Positions 32,797 through 44,696 of a DNA stretch of 64,000 bases are shown here, piece by piece. The position numbers were made by a program, and so were the translations under genes. Where the stretch lies: contig NC_080065.1 in the NCBI RefSeq assembly GCF_949987535.1, positions 40,091,239-40,155,238 of the forward strand, in the 5' to 3' direction. This stretch comes from Balaenoptera acutorostrata. Taxonomy: Eukaryota > Chordata > Mammalia > Artiodactyla > Balaenopteridae. The number at the start of each line of letters is the position of its first letter. Positions within the stretch are counted from its first letter, which is position 1. The notes below the pieces were generated by a model that was not told the DNA's origin, ran no database searches, and was given only the letters and a program-made list of their open reading frames with translations.

Positions 32797-35700
32797 GTCA
32801 CAAATCAAGCCTCAGAAAATTTAAGAAAATTGAAATTGTATCAAGCATCTTTTCTGACCACAACACTAAGAGATTAGAAATCAATTACAGGAAAAACCAG
32901 GAAAACACACAAACACATGGAGGCTAAACAATATGCTACTAAATAAGCAAGAGATCACTGAAGAAATCAAAGAGGAAATTTAAAAATACATAGAAACAAA
33001 TGACAACAAAAACATGACGACCCAAAACCTATGGGACGCAGCAAAAGCAGTTCTAAGAGGGAAGTTTAGAGCAATTCAATCGCACCTCAAGAAACAAGAA
33101 AAATCTCAAATAAACAATCTAACCTTACACCTAAAGCAACTAGAGGAAGAAGAACAACAACCAAAAAACCCCCCAAAGTGAGTAGAAGGAGCAGAAATAA
33201 ATGAAATAGACACAAAGAAAGCAATAGCAAAGATCAATAAAACTAAAAGTTGGCTCTTTGAGAAGATAAACAAAATTGATAAACCTTTAGCCAGATTCAT
33301 CAAGAAAAAAAGAGAGAGGACTCAAATCAATACAATTAGAAATGAAAAAGGAGAAATTACAACTGCCACCACACAAATTCAAAGGATCATAAGAGACTAC
33401 TACAAGCAGTTATATGCCAATAAAATGGACAACCTGGAAGAAATGGACAAATTCTTAGAAAGGTACAACTTTCCAAGACTGAACCAGGAAGAATTAGAAA
33501 ATATAAACAGACCAATCAGAAGTAATGAAATTGAAACTGTAATTAAAAATCTTCCATCAGGGCTTCCCTGGTGGCACAGTGGTTGAGAATCTGCCTGCTA
33601 ATGCAAGGGACATGGGTTTGAGCCCTGGTCTGGGAAGATCCCACATGCCGTGGAGCAACTAGGCCCGTGAGCCACAACTACTGAGCCTGCGCGTCTGGAG
33701 CCTGTGCTCCACAACAAGAGAGACCACGATAGTGAGAGGCCTGTGCACTGCGATGAAGAGTGGCCCCCCGCTTGCCGCAACTAGAGAAAGCCCTCGCACA
33801 GAAATGAAGACCCAACACAGCCAGAAATTAATTAATTAATTAATTAAAAAAAAAAATCTTCCAACAAACAAAAGTCCAGGACCAGATGTCTTCACAAGCG
33901 AATTCTATCAAACATTTAGAAAAGAGCTAACACCTATTCTCAAACTCTTCTGAAGAATTGCAGAGGGAGGAATACTCCCAAACTCATTCTACGAGGCCAC
34001 CATCACCCTGATATGAAAACCAGACAAAGATAACACACAAAAAAGAAAATTACAGACCAATATCACTGATGAACATAGACGCAAAAATCCTCAACAAAAT
34101 ACTAGCAAACAGACTCCAGCAACACATTAAAAGGCTTGTACATCATGATCAAATGGGATTTATCCAAGGGAGGCAAGGATTCTTCAATATATGCAAATCA
34201 ATCAATGTTATACACCATATTCACAAATTAAAGAATAAAAACCATATGATCATCTCAAAAGATGCAGAAAAAGCTTTTGACAAAATTCAACACCCATTTA
34301 TGATAAAAACTCTCCAGAAAGTGGGCATGGAGGGAACCTATCTCAACATAATAAAGGCCATATATGACAGACCACAGCAAACATTATTCTCAATGGTGAA
34401 AAATTGAAACCATTTCCTCTAAGATCAAGAACAAGACAAGGATGTCCACTCTCACCACTATTATTCAACATAGTTTTGGAAGTCCTAGCCATGAAAATCG
34501 GAGAAGAAAAAGAAATAAAAGAAATCCAAATCAACAAAGAAGAAGGAACACTGTCACTGTTTACAGATGACATGATACTATACATAGAAAATCCTAAAGA
34601 TGTCACCAGAAAACTACTAGAGCAAATCAATGAATTTAGTAAAAGTTGCAGGATACAAAATTAATACACAGAAATCTCTTGCATTCCTATACACTAACAA
34701 TGAAAGATCAGAAAGAGAAATTGAGGAAATAATCCCATTTACCATTGCAGCAAAAAGAATAAAATACCTAGGAATAAACCTACATAATGAAGCAAAGGAC
34801 CTGTACTCAGAAAACTGTAAGACCCTGATGAAAGAAATCAAAGATTACACAAATGGATGGAGAGATATACCATGTTCTAGGATTGGAAGAATCAATAATG
34901 TGAAAGTGACTCTACTACCCAAAGCAATCTACAGATTCAATGCAATCCCTATCAAATTACCAATGGCATTTTTCACAGAATTAGAACAAAAAATTTGTAT
35001 GGAAACACAAAAGACCCTGAATAGCCAAAGCAATTTAACAAAGAAAAATGGAGCTAGAGCAATCAGGCTCCCCAACTTCAGACTATACTACAAAGCTACA
35101 GTAATCAAGACAGTATGGTACTGGCACAAAAACAAATATAGATTAATGGTACAGGATTGAAAACCCAGAGATAAACCCATGCCCCTGTGGTCATCTAATC
35201 TATGACAAAGGAGGCAAGAGTATACAGTGGAGAAGAGACAGCCTCTTCAATAAGTGGTGCTGGGAAAACTGGACAGCTACCTGTAAAAGAATGAAATTAG
35301 AACACTCCCTAACACCATACACAAAAATAAACTCAAAATGGATTAAAGACATAAATGTAAGGCCAGACACCATCAAACTCTTAGAGGAAAACACAGGCAG
35401 AACACTCCATGACATAAATCACAGCAAGATCCTTTTTGAACCACCTCCTAGAGAAATGGAAATAAAAACAAAAATAAACAAATGGGACCTAATGAAACTT
35501 AAAAGCTTTTGCACAACAAAGGAAACCATAAACAAGATGAAAAGACAACCCTCAGAATGGGAGAAAATATTTGCAAACGAAGCAACTGACAAAGGATTAA
35601 TCTCCAAAATATAGAAGCAGCTCACGCAGCTCAATATTAAAAACACAAACAACCCAATCAAAAAATGGGTGGAAGACCTAAATAGACATTTCTCCAAAGA

Positions 35701-36615
35701 AGACATACAGATGGCCAAGAAGCACATGAAAAGATGCTCAACATCACTAATTATTAGAGAAATGCAAATCAAAGCTATAATGAGGTATCATTTCACACTG
35801 GTCAGAATGGCCATCATCACAATATCTAGAAAGAATAAATGCTGGTGAGGGTGTGGAGAAATGGGAACTCTCTTGTACTGTTGGTGGGAATGTAAATTGA
35901 TACAGCCACTATGGAGAACAGTATGGAGGTTCCTTAAAAAACTAAAAATAGAATTACCATATGACCCAGCAATCCCACTATTGGGCATATACCCTGAGAA
36001 AAGCATAATTCAAAAAGACACATATACCCCAATGTTCATTGCAGCACTATGTACAATAGCCAGGACATGGAAACAACAGAAATGTCCATCAACAGATGAA
36101 TGGATAAAGAAGATGTGGCACGTATATACAGTGGAATATTACTCAGCCACAAAAAGGCACAAAATTGGGTCATTTGTAGAGATGTGGATGGACCTAGAGT
36201 CTGTCATACAGAGTGAAGTAAGTCAGAAAGAGAAAAACAAATATTGTATATTAATGCATATATGTGGAATCTAGAAAAATAGTACAGATGAATCAATTTG
36301 CAGAGCAGGAATAGAGATGCAGATGTAGAGAATGGACGTGTGGGCATGGGGGGAAGAGGAGGGTGGGATGAACTGGGAGATTAGGTTTGACATAAATACA
36401 CTACTATGTGTAAAATGGATAGCTAGTGGGAACCTGCAGTATAGCACAGGGAGCTCAGCTCAGTGCTCTGTGATGACCTGGATGGGTGGGAGGGGGTGGG
36501 GGGTGGGAGGGAGGTTCAAGAGGGAGGGGATATATATATACATATAGCTGATTCACTTCATTGTACAGCAGAAACTAGCACAACATTGTAAAGCAATTAT
36601 ACTCCAATTAAAAAA
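32797..36615 (+). mobile_element. 5'-truncated L1, decayed, with a nested SINE
   Basis: It begins inside ORF2 at GGTCACAAATCAAGCCT, the end of the endonuclease domain. ORF2 continues to the stop near 36272 and is followed by a 3' UTR with a G-rich tract (36481-36530) and the end CAATTATACTCCAATT plus an A run. ORF2 is shifted into several frames: recognisable pieces lie at 34069-34407 (RT fingers), 34404-34664 ([10 protein letters not shown], with the catalytic motif as FTDD in place of FADD), 34630-35160, 35291-35614 and 35861-36274 (C-terminal). A SINE interrupts it at 33560-33851. ATACTG follows an A run at both ends (32783 and 36611), a weak possible duplication. Confidence 0.95.
33545..33866 (+). 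mobile_element. CHR-type SINE nested in the L1
   Basis: The body is 33560-33851: head GGCTTCCCTGGTGGCACAG, a tRNA-like B box (GGTTTGAGCCC), the long 3' part ending GACCCAACACAGCC, then (ATTA)n and A11. The duplication AAAAATCTTCCATCA (33545-33559) and AAAAATCTTCCAACA (33852-33866) differs at one base. Undisturbed L1 copies have the 'aaca' form here, so the mutation is in the left copy. The SINE is younger than the host L1. Confidence 0.95.
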
Positions 36616-39181
36616 AAAATACTGACTAAAACTAGATCTTTTCCTGGTAATTCAGGTTCTTCAATATTAACAACAACCATGCAGTGAGGTTTTCAAGATT
36701 CATTGTTAAGTGTTCACTAAGGGACCCAATGCTTCTGTACTTATTTTTAAATTTTTCTTTATGTTTTCAGTAAATATTTGCTGACTCCTTGCTGCATGGC
36801 AGTTACTATCCTAAGCACAACAGAGATGCAAGGGATACAACCTAATGAAGAAATGTTTGTGTGCATGTTTTTTTTAATTCTTTCAGCAGAATATTGCAAG
36901 ATTTCCATTTTTTTCTGTTATACAAAGTTCATGAGTGAAAGAATGTTCTGCATGACTTTTCTATGGCATTGAGCAAGTCACATGACCTCTTTGGATCTTA
37001 GTTTCTTCATCTATAAAGGGTATGTGATGGACCCAATCAATGTCTCCCCAAACTGACTTTTAGACCAAGGTGAGAACAATATCCAGGGTTTCTGCTTTCT
37101 TTCTTTTCATTCATTAGCAAATGGTTTGGACTTAGCTTATTTGTTTCTGTTATACACAGTGACAAACACATGATACAGGACTAGAAAACATTAGGCCTTT
37201 ATATATTGTTGAGATATGGGAATATTAGTTGAAAAGGTAACTTTTACCTTCTTTGAAGTTGAAGAACTAAAGTGCACACATGCATATATACAGTAAAATC
37301 TCTAAATGTAGCAAAATTGTTAATAGAAGCCAGTACATATACATGAGAAAATATATATAAAAATCTGACAATTAAAAAAACTTTACATTGGCAACAGAAT
37401 AATTTATTTTTTTCCTTTAGATATTTATTCAAAACATCACTATTAAGCTTACTAAAGTTATTATTGCTATTGATATTCTGTTTCTTACATATTGTTTTCA
37501 CAAAAGTGTTTATTTCAAGAATTTATTCCTGTTTTTTATTTTCTTTCTGAAATGTGTAGTCCTGTTTTTCTTATTAAATGCATGGCATATCTTTGTATTT
37601 ATGTTAACACTTCCTCTGGGAACACCTAAAATGCTTTTGAAGCTTTTTTTAATATCTTCACAGTATCCCTGAAGGGCATTGTCATGGTATATCCTATCTT
37701 GGGAAAATAAACCAAATAGAAGTTAAATGATAATTATGATTACTGGTGACCCTGATGAGAAACATGATCATTTTTCTCCTTTAGGACCCAATGCAGGATG
37801 AGATTTTGTGAAGCAGTGATTATCCTATTTTATTTAGTTTCATTCTTGTCTGAGATACTTGAATTTTTCTTATTCAAAGAACTGATACACTAAGAACAAA
37901 ACTTTGGAAGATGTCTCAAATGTTGGTGATTACTGAGAAATTTTTGAGATAAGCCCCAACTGGAAGATTGGTTGATATCAATGATTTTGATATTTGTTAA
38001 CTGGATTAGAACAGGACAAAGTGGTGACCTTAAAGATACAACTCTTATTTTTAGAAAAAAATTTATTCTAATCTTGTTGTAATATAAGATGAGGACTATG
38101 GAAAAAAAAATCAGAATGGATCAAATAACTTTTTCTTTGAGCTGTTAGCTCACATCTGATTTTGAAAGTCTAGTGTTTCAGAGTATCCTTATGCCTCCAT
38201 TTTTAGAGCTAGAGATGGATGCCAGATGGACACCATCTGTATCTATCATTAGTGGACTAATGTTTCTCTACAGTGGGCCAAAAATATGGGAATAAGAAAG
38301 ATAAAACAAAAATGTTCAAAATAATATACCCTAAATGGGCTATTTTTCACTATTTAGGACCAAAGTAAAATATGTAGCTTAAAAGTTGAATTAGATGCTA
38401 AACTGTTTAGTACTGTGAAACACAACTAGCAAACATTTCAAAAAAATAAAATAGAACTCATTAGAGAATATAAATTGATGCCATCTTTATTATGGAGCTC
38501 AAAATCAATCTTTTGAAAAAATATAATGAAGGTTGTAAATAAAATATGCATAATTTTATTCTGAGATGTATGGTAAAAAATATTTTTGGTGTTAAGACTA
38601 TATCTGTAAGAGCATCCAACAATGGGAAAGGAGAACCAGAAAACTTCCTTAGAGCTCTCTTCCCTGAAATGATTTTTATGTGACTTCTTTGCTTCTAAAA
38701 AAGATAAAGATAACTAAAATGACTTTCTCCAAACAAAAATCTATTTACAGAATAGAAAACAAGTATGTTTTCTATTCTGAAAACAAATATATTTTCTATG
38801 CTATACAAATACATTTAAATTGTGTTTTCAAAAAACTGTGATTAAAAAAAAACTGTGATTGATGAAAAATAAAATGTTTTCAAAATTTGTAGACACCCAC
38901 CTGCTGCCTACATATCTTCAGCAGTAGTCCAATCAAATGGTCATCTATGCTGTGTCTGAATACCTTCACTGGTACAAGTTCAGAAACTCACATTTGCATT
39001 GAAGACTTCTAACTTTTAAAAAATTTTTCCATAAAATATTACTTATGGCTTCTACACATTCATCCTTGCTTGGCCCTAATGGGTACAATAATAATAAAAA
39101 TAATAATCATGTTTAAAGTACCTTATACATTTCAAAATACTTTCATACATTTTCCTTTGATATCATTTGATCCACATCAGT
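36616..39181. other. Anonymous AT-rich DNA with a palindrome and a small MIR piece
   Basis: No gene was seen. 36953-37020 (GAGCAAGTCACATGACCTC, TCTTCATCTATAAAGGG) is a small MIR fragment. A perfect 13-bp inverted repeat lies at 38748-38779. The frame 37244-37501 minus has no motif. Confidence 0.5.
38748..38805. repeat. Perfect hairpin with a tandemly repeated unit
   Basis: CAGAATAGAAAAC (38748-38760) and GTTTTCTATTCTG (38767-38779) are exact reverse complements around the loop AAGTAT. The unit GAAAACAAGTATGTTTTCTA is followed at once by a diverged copy (GAAAACAAATATATTTTCTA), so a roughly 24-bp palindromic unit occurs twice. Confidence 0.85.
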
Positions 39182-39219
39182 ATCCACAGGCAGTATCATG
39201 ATCCACAGGCAGTATCATG
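39182..39219. repeat. Perfect 19-bp tandem duplication
   Basis: ATCCACAGGCAGTATCATG occurs at 39182-39200 and again directly at 39201-39219. It abuts the start of a MIR. Confidence 0.95.
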
Positions 39220-39422
39220 GTTAGTAACTCAAGCCCTAGAGTAAGCAGACCTGGATTTAAAGTTTCAATCCATAACTTTGTTACCTTGGGCAAATTACTA
39301 GATATGCTAAACCTCGTTTCTTCATCTATAAAATAGAAATAAAAATAGAACAAATCTCTAATTACATAATTTTGACACAGTAGAATGCCTAGGAATGCCT
39401 AGTATATAGGTAATGTTCAGTT
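39205..39422 (+). repeat. MIR SINE
   Basis: Sense MIR: TATCATGGTTAGTAACTCAAG, ACCTGGATTTAAAGTTTCAA, TTACCTTGGGCAAATTACTA, TTCATCTATAAAATAGAAAT, ending near AGTATATAGGTAATGTTCAG. Confidence 0.8.
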
Positions 39423-39803
39423 AGAGTCAATTATTTTTTTTAAATTAATTAATTAATTTATTTTTGGCTGCGTTGGGTCTTCGTTGCTGCATGAGGGCTT
39501 TCTCTAGTTGCGGCAAGTGGGGGCTACTCTTCATTGTGGTGCACGGGCTTCTCATTGCGGTGGCTTCTCTTGTTGCCGAGCACTGGCTCTAGGTGTGTGG
39601 GCTTCAGTAGTTGTCGCATGCGGGCTTCAGTAGTTGTGGTTCACGGGCTCTACAGCGCAGGCTCAGTAGTTGTGGCTCATGCGCTTATTTGCTCCACGGC
39701 ATGTGGGATCTTCCCGGACCAGGGCTTGAACCCATGACCCCTGTGTTGGCAGGTGGATTCTTAACCACTGTGCCACCAGGGAAGCCCCAGCGTCAATTAT
39801 TTT
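39423..39803 (-). mobile_element. Long CHR-type SINE variant with target-site duplication
   Basis: The body is 39438-39788, minus orientation, about 350 bp against about 310 for the copy at 18657. The extra length comes from repeated GGGCTTCAGTAGTTGT blocks (39600-39640). Flanks AGAGTCAATTATTTT (39423-39437) and AGCGTCAATTATTTT (39789-39803) match at 14 of 15 bases. Confidence 0.95.
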
Positions 39804-41216
39804 ATTTCATTAAATTATTATCATTATTATTAATTCTTAGGATCTCATCCAGTTTCGCTTCTGTAAACTAGACATGCCCAATTCTTCATATGGTATAATT
39901 TTAATTCTTATAATCTTGATTGTACTTCTCTGATTTGACTTTGCTTTATCTGTATTATTCTTTGTGTGAGGCATATGAAATAACCCTCTCAAATTTTTAA
40001 TATATTCCTTAATGTAAGCCAAGAATACATTTGATTATTAAGAAATTATATCACATTTTGTCTAATTGTTTGCTCTCAAGACTGCAAGCTCCTTGAGCAC
40101 TGGGTCATAACTTATTCTACACTTTACCTCAAAATCTAGCTATAGGTAGGCTGATACTTGATAGATGTTTGATATAGATTAGATTATATCCTTTTTTTTT
40201 AAGTCGACATTTGTCTTTTAATTACTCATTATGGTCACTAAGATTCTCCTGCTTTGTAACAACATCATTTTTCAAGTAACTTGCAATAGAGTTGGCAGTG
40301 AAATCTTACTGAATATAACTAGAAATTTCCCTCTCACCTGATGTAGGTCATTTCATTAATTATATAATATCACAAGATACTCAGCTACTGTCCTCAAGCC
40401 TACTTCATTCCATTTTGAAACTTTTTCAACTGTCATTTGAGTACTTCACTGAGGGAAAAGTGAAAAAAAATGAAGTTGGAAAGTTAAGTGGAATGAAATA
40501 AAACTTTTTTTTAAATTAAAAAGTCAAACTTTTTAACTTTATCCCATAGACAATGGGGAAGTCCTTTAAATTTTTAAGCCTGAAAATGACTTGAAAAATA
40601 ATATTGTTTAGAAAATTTTTTTTTAGAAATACAATTCTATTGGTAATGTGGAACATGTATCAGAAAATAACAAGAGTGCAGGCTCACAAAATATTTAGTA
40701 GATTTAAAATAGTAGTTCAGAAAAGAGTACACGTGAACTGGAACCAAGCAGTAATATCTCTGTTTTCTTTCTAATTATCCATTAAAATATCCTGTAAGAA
40801 ATATGTTTAGAGTTCAATGATATAATAAATAATATAAAAAGATGAATATCTATGCAAAGTATCAGTCAATTTAAAATATGGAATACAAAGTATCTAGCAC
40901 AAATAGTAAGTTTACGGTGAAAGTTTATTGAATAAATGAAGTTTGGAAACTCATGAGGATTATAATTTATTTTTAATTTATGAGATAGTGAAACTATATC
41001 ACTTAAGGCTTGTATCAAAAAGAACTGAATTACCAGTAATCAACGGTTTTCCTTAAGAATTGCTTTGGTTTCTTATTTGCTTTAAGTTTCTTGTTTTTCC
41101 TTAAAAATTAAGTGTTTGGATGAATTCTTTATCAGATAGTTCATTACCTGTTTTACAATCATCAAAATGTGTAGTATTACTCAAATTGAATAATTCCAAG
41201 ATTGAGTTAATTAATT
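39804..41216. other. Anonymous AT-rich DNA
   Basis: No gene or clear repeat. There are several T/A runs (40192-40200, 40503-40511, 40617-40624). Confidence 0.45.
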
Positions 41217-41387
41217 AAAAAACTGTAATAGGGAATTCTCTGGCAGTCCAGTGGTTAAGTTGCCACACTCTCACTTTGGAGGGCCCAGATTCAATTCCTG
41301 GTTGGGGAACTAAGATCCCACAAGCTGTATGGTGTGGCAAAAAAACAAACAAACAAACAAACACCACCACCAAAAAAACTGTAATAG
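41217..41387 (+). mobile_element. Short CHR-type SINE with perfect target-site duplication
   Basis: The body is 41232-41372: GGAATTCTCTGGCAGTCCAG, TTCAATTCCTGGTTGGGG (B box), then a (CAAA)n and CACCAC tail. Flanks AAAAAACTGTAATAG at 41217-41231 and 41373-41387 are identical. It lies just outside the SAAL1 retrocopy. Confidence 0.95.
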
Positions 41388-41490
41388 ATCTCTTAACTTA
41401 GTAATATCGTTTATGAACATGTAGTGTTCGTTGATGAGAGCATCATATAAAAAGACAAGCATATCAAACTAGAAAAGTCTATAATTTGTA

Positions 41491-41505
41491 CATCTAGTCA
41501 ATATT
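41491..41505. repeat. Target-site duplication, 3' side of SAAL1 retrocopy
   Basis: CATCTAGTCAATATT, identical to 45042-45056. The T run of the tail follows directly. Confidence 0.93.
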
Positions 41506-43585
41506 TTTTTTTAACTATTTATTATAATTGATAGATTTAGGAAGTTTTCAAACATATCAAAGTACTATGAAAATACGTACTACCTCATAATGTTACAATA
41601 GCAAGAAGTAACAAGTAAATAAGGCAGGTTCAAGACAGAAATGGGAAGTAGAAAATAAACCTGGACATCCCTAGCCTCCCCATGATGTATTCTTTTTCTC
41701 CCTCTGTAACTTACCCACTCTGCGGGACACTCTTACTCAGAAACTCAAGATCCTTGTGCTCCCCCTTTTAAAATGTGCTCTCAGGAAAACAGACTGTGAA
41801 TTTATGCACTGAGGTAAACATGACAGTAACTTGGAGTGTTACTCTTATGGGGTTATTTGCATCTTAACCTTAAGCTTCAAGAGATAACAAGAGTGGAATT
41901 TTTAGCACTGGCTAGCAGGTAGGAGTGATTTCATCGGTGCCTTTGAAAGCTCACATTAAAGTCACGTTCAACCTGTGGATAAGGTCATCACCAAAGACAT
42001 ACAAATACACGTAAAGTAAACCTACCAATTAGAGTTTAATCGGTACGATTTTAATTTTATAGTTCAATTCTTTTCAGCAGGGATACTTTCAACAATAAAA
42101 CTATCCCCAAACTGGAAATTATATTGATATATCTCTTATAAATAACACAGGACACCCCTGTGTTTTATCAGCAAAAGTCACTCAAGGAAAGAATACAAAG
42201 TGTGAGGCAAGACCAATGCTTTAAAGCCTAAAAGATTCTGCAATAAACTGAAAAGAGGCTACACCAGAAGAGAGGTTTAAAAAGCTGGCTTTTTCATTCA
42301 TAACTGATATTTTCTGAAAATCTATTAAAAGTCCACTTTCAGTAACGGAAATAATGCAAACTGGGTGCTTCCTATAAGTGTACCTGGTTGATTCTCTGAA
42401 TATATTTCATTAAGAAGCACTATAAAGAATGATAAAGTATGAGAGGGAAATCATGTGTAGCAGTTTATAAACAATCAGAAGTTATGAAACTCCCTCAATC
42501 TTAATTTTAAAAATCTGAAGTCACTCAAGCAAATCACTTTCTGAAATTAAACCACTGTTATTCTATCTTCTCTGAAGACAGAGAATTTTGCTAATGTGCT
42601 TTTATCATAATGTTAGCATTTCCATCTTCATACATAAAACATTGGGAAAAAAAACCCTGAACTATAACAAAGCTAAACTAGTAATTGCTTTTAATTGTTA
42701 CTAACAACCTAGCATGGAGTCAATACAAGTAAAATGGATAGACAGGTTTGCATATTGTGGCAAACACCATGGATTGGGTACACTCAAAAGCCATTCATAT
42801 CTCCCTTCTCTCTCTCCTTTCTCTCCTGTAGAGGCTAGAAAGAAAAAAGTACTTGATTTCAAATACCTGCAGTTAGGAACGGCTATGCGACATGGTTCTG
42901 GCCAGGGAGGGCTGTCCTTTACAAATAAAAAGGTAAAGACTTGCTAGAAGAAAGCCCCTTTGCTTCTTTCTCCCTTTTCCTCCCTGAATGTGGAAGAAAG
43001 GACCAGAGATATTATAGTCCCCTTAACCACAAGACAATAAAAATGAACACAGAGGTCTACCTGGCAGACCACATAGAGGTGAAAGAAGTCAGGGTCCCTG
43101 AGCCACCTTATCAGGGCTGGACTGCCCACCTCTGGACTTCTTATTGCATAAAGTACATACAAGTTATCAGATTAAGCAACTACTATAGTAGGGTTTTCTA
43201 CTAGTGCAGGTGAATGTACTTGTAGTGGATATGAATACAAAATTCTGAGTAAAAATCAAATTAAGAGTTACAAAGAAAATCCTCACCAACCCCTCAAATA
43301 TTCTAAAAAGAACCTCAATGATAAGCTTGTATTTTGTCTTCTTTACCTGAAGAAGACAAAAGACTGCACAACCAATACAAAAAAGAAGTGGCGGGGGGCG
43401 GGGGAGATGATGTTTGATGGTAGTGAAGCTAGATTCCAATGCCAAACAAAAATGAGATAAGGCTGGAGGAGAAGGGCATGAGTATAAAACCAAACAATTA
43501 TGGTCTAATATTTCTTGTTTGTCAATTTCAACTGTCAGCAAGGAAAACAGAGTTCATTTCTTCAGCAGAGGAATCCCAATAGTTT
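41506..43585 (-). pseudogene. SAAL1: 3' UTR of the SAAL1 retrocopy, about 2.1 kb
   Basis: Everything between the stop codon and the A tail lies inside the target-site duplications, so it should derive from the parent transcript. AATAAA (minus, 41523-41518) sits only five bases before the tail, closer than usual. 42760-43205 looks like an old LTR-like repeat in plus orientation (GGTTCTGGCCAGGGAGGG, CAGGGTCCCTGAGCCACC), presumably carried along from the parent gene's 3' flank. An imperfect G-rich run (GGCGGGGGGCGGGGG) lies at 43390-43404. Confidence 0.7.
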
Positions 43586-43706
43586 TTAAGTCTGAACCTT
43601 CAAACTTGGGAAGCTTTCCTCCAGGTTACCAGCAAAGGTCTTATCAACTTCACGTAGGATTTTGAGGAAGTCTTCTACCACAGGGTTATAGAGAGGAAGA
43701 AGGTTT

Positions 43707-44693
43707 TCAAATGCACAGGAACACTTCTGTTTGCTTAACTGGCCCTCCTTTCGTCCCTGAGCTACAGTCTTCCTTTGTTAAAACTTGGAAAATATTAGAA
43801 AGAAATTCACATGAAATATCCTTCAAGATTTTCAAGTGGAAGTCATCCTGGGTTAAATCAGACTTTTTAGTTTCTTCTGTGTTAGACTCTGCTGAGTTCT
43901 CTGGTTTCTTTTGACAATGTTTCATATTTTGTAAGACACGAACCAGGCTGTCGATTAGAGGAAGATCTACTTTTCCTGTCTTTAGATACTCCTGTTCGGC
44001 CTGTGAGGCATAGATGGCGGACAACACTGAAAAAACAGAGGCTAGCACTGTTTTCTGCTCTTGAAGTATGACGGGTGGATCATCAGACTGGCAGAATTCA
44101 TGGCACACCAGGTCAAAGAGTAAATTCCAAGTGACTTTTCCAGTGTCAGGACACTGTACAATTGCTTGAATTCCATCATCCACTGTAGTCAGCAGCTGTA
44201 AGATACGCATGTAAACATCGAGCCCTTCTGGATTTTCAGAACGTACTTGTTTGGCAGCTTCAAGTACGCAGGGCACAATTCGAAACACTGGCTGCTGTTC
44301 AGAATCTTCCTGGGGTTGGTCCAGAGGCTGAACAGCCCCATTTCTAATCCATTCCAATATTAGCTTCTCATCCAAATCAAAGAGCTTGTCCACAACCTCC
44401 CCGACCTTCACCAGCAAGTCAACATTTGTTGAACTTGACATGATGAAGCAAATGCTATCATAAATAGCTGGATGTTCTCGGATTCTTTCAACCCAGACAA
44501 TGGCCACTTCTGTCTGGGAAAGGCAAGTAAGCAACAACCTGCTTGTTTCCAGCAGAGTAGGAGGGTCTGAATCACACAGACAGTACAATAATACCTGGCC
44601 AAGATTTTTGTCACTGCTGATGGACACACATATCTCCTGGAAACAGGCCATATTACCTAAAATTCCCACACAGATTTCCTGCCAAATCAAATT
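43707..44693 (-). pseudogene. SAAL1: SAAL1 retrocopy, main body, open for about 329 codons
   Basis: After the insertion the same frame resumes at [15 protein letters not shown] and stays open through the armadillo-like helical body ([21 protein letters not shown] repeats, [30 protein letters not shown]) to [12 protein letters not shown]. Near 43769 one extra base moves it to another frame, which stops at 43707. The authentic C-terminus continues in the shifted frame from about 43768 to 43586, ending SLKVQT. Long open length with only two lesions suggests a fairly recent insertion. Confidence 0.92.
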
Positions 44694-44696
44694 TCA

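Noticed and set aside
33560..33640. tRNA-like A and B boxes
   Set aside because: They belong to the SINE head. No cloverleaf with a plausible anticodon arm and acceptor stem was found, so no tRNA gene is called.
35900..36000. Open pieces of the truncated L1 as a separate gene
   Set aside because: They translate as the L1 ORF2 C-terminal domain and are interrupted; part of the decayed element.
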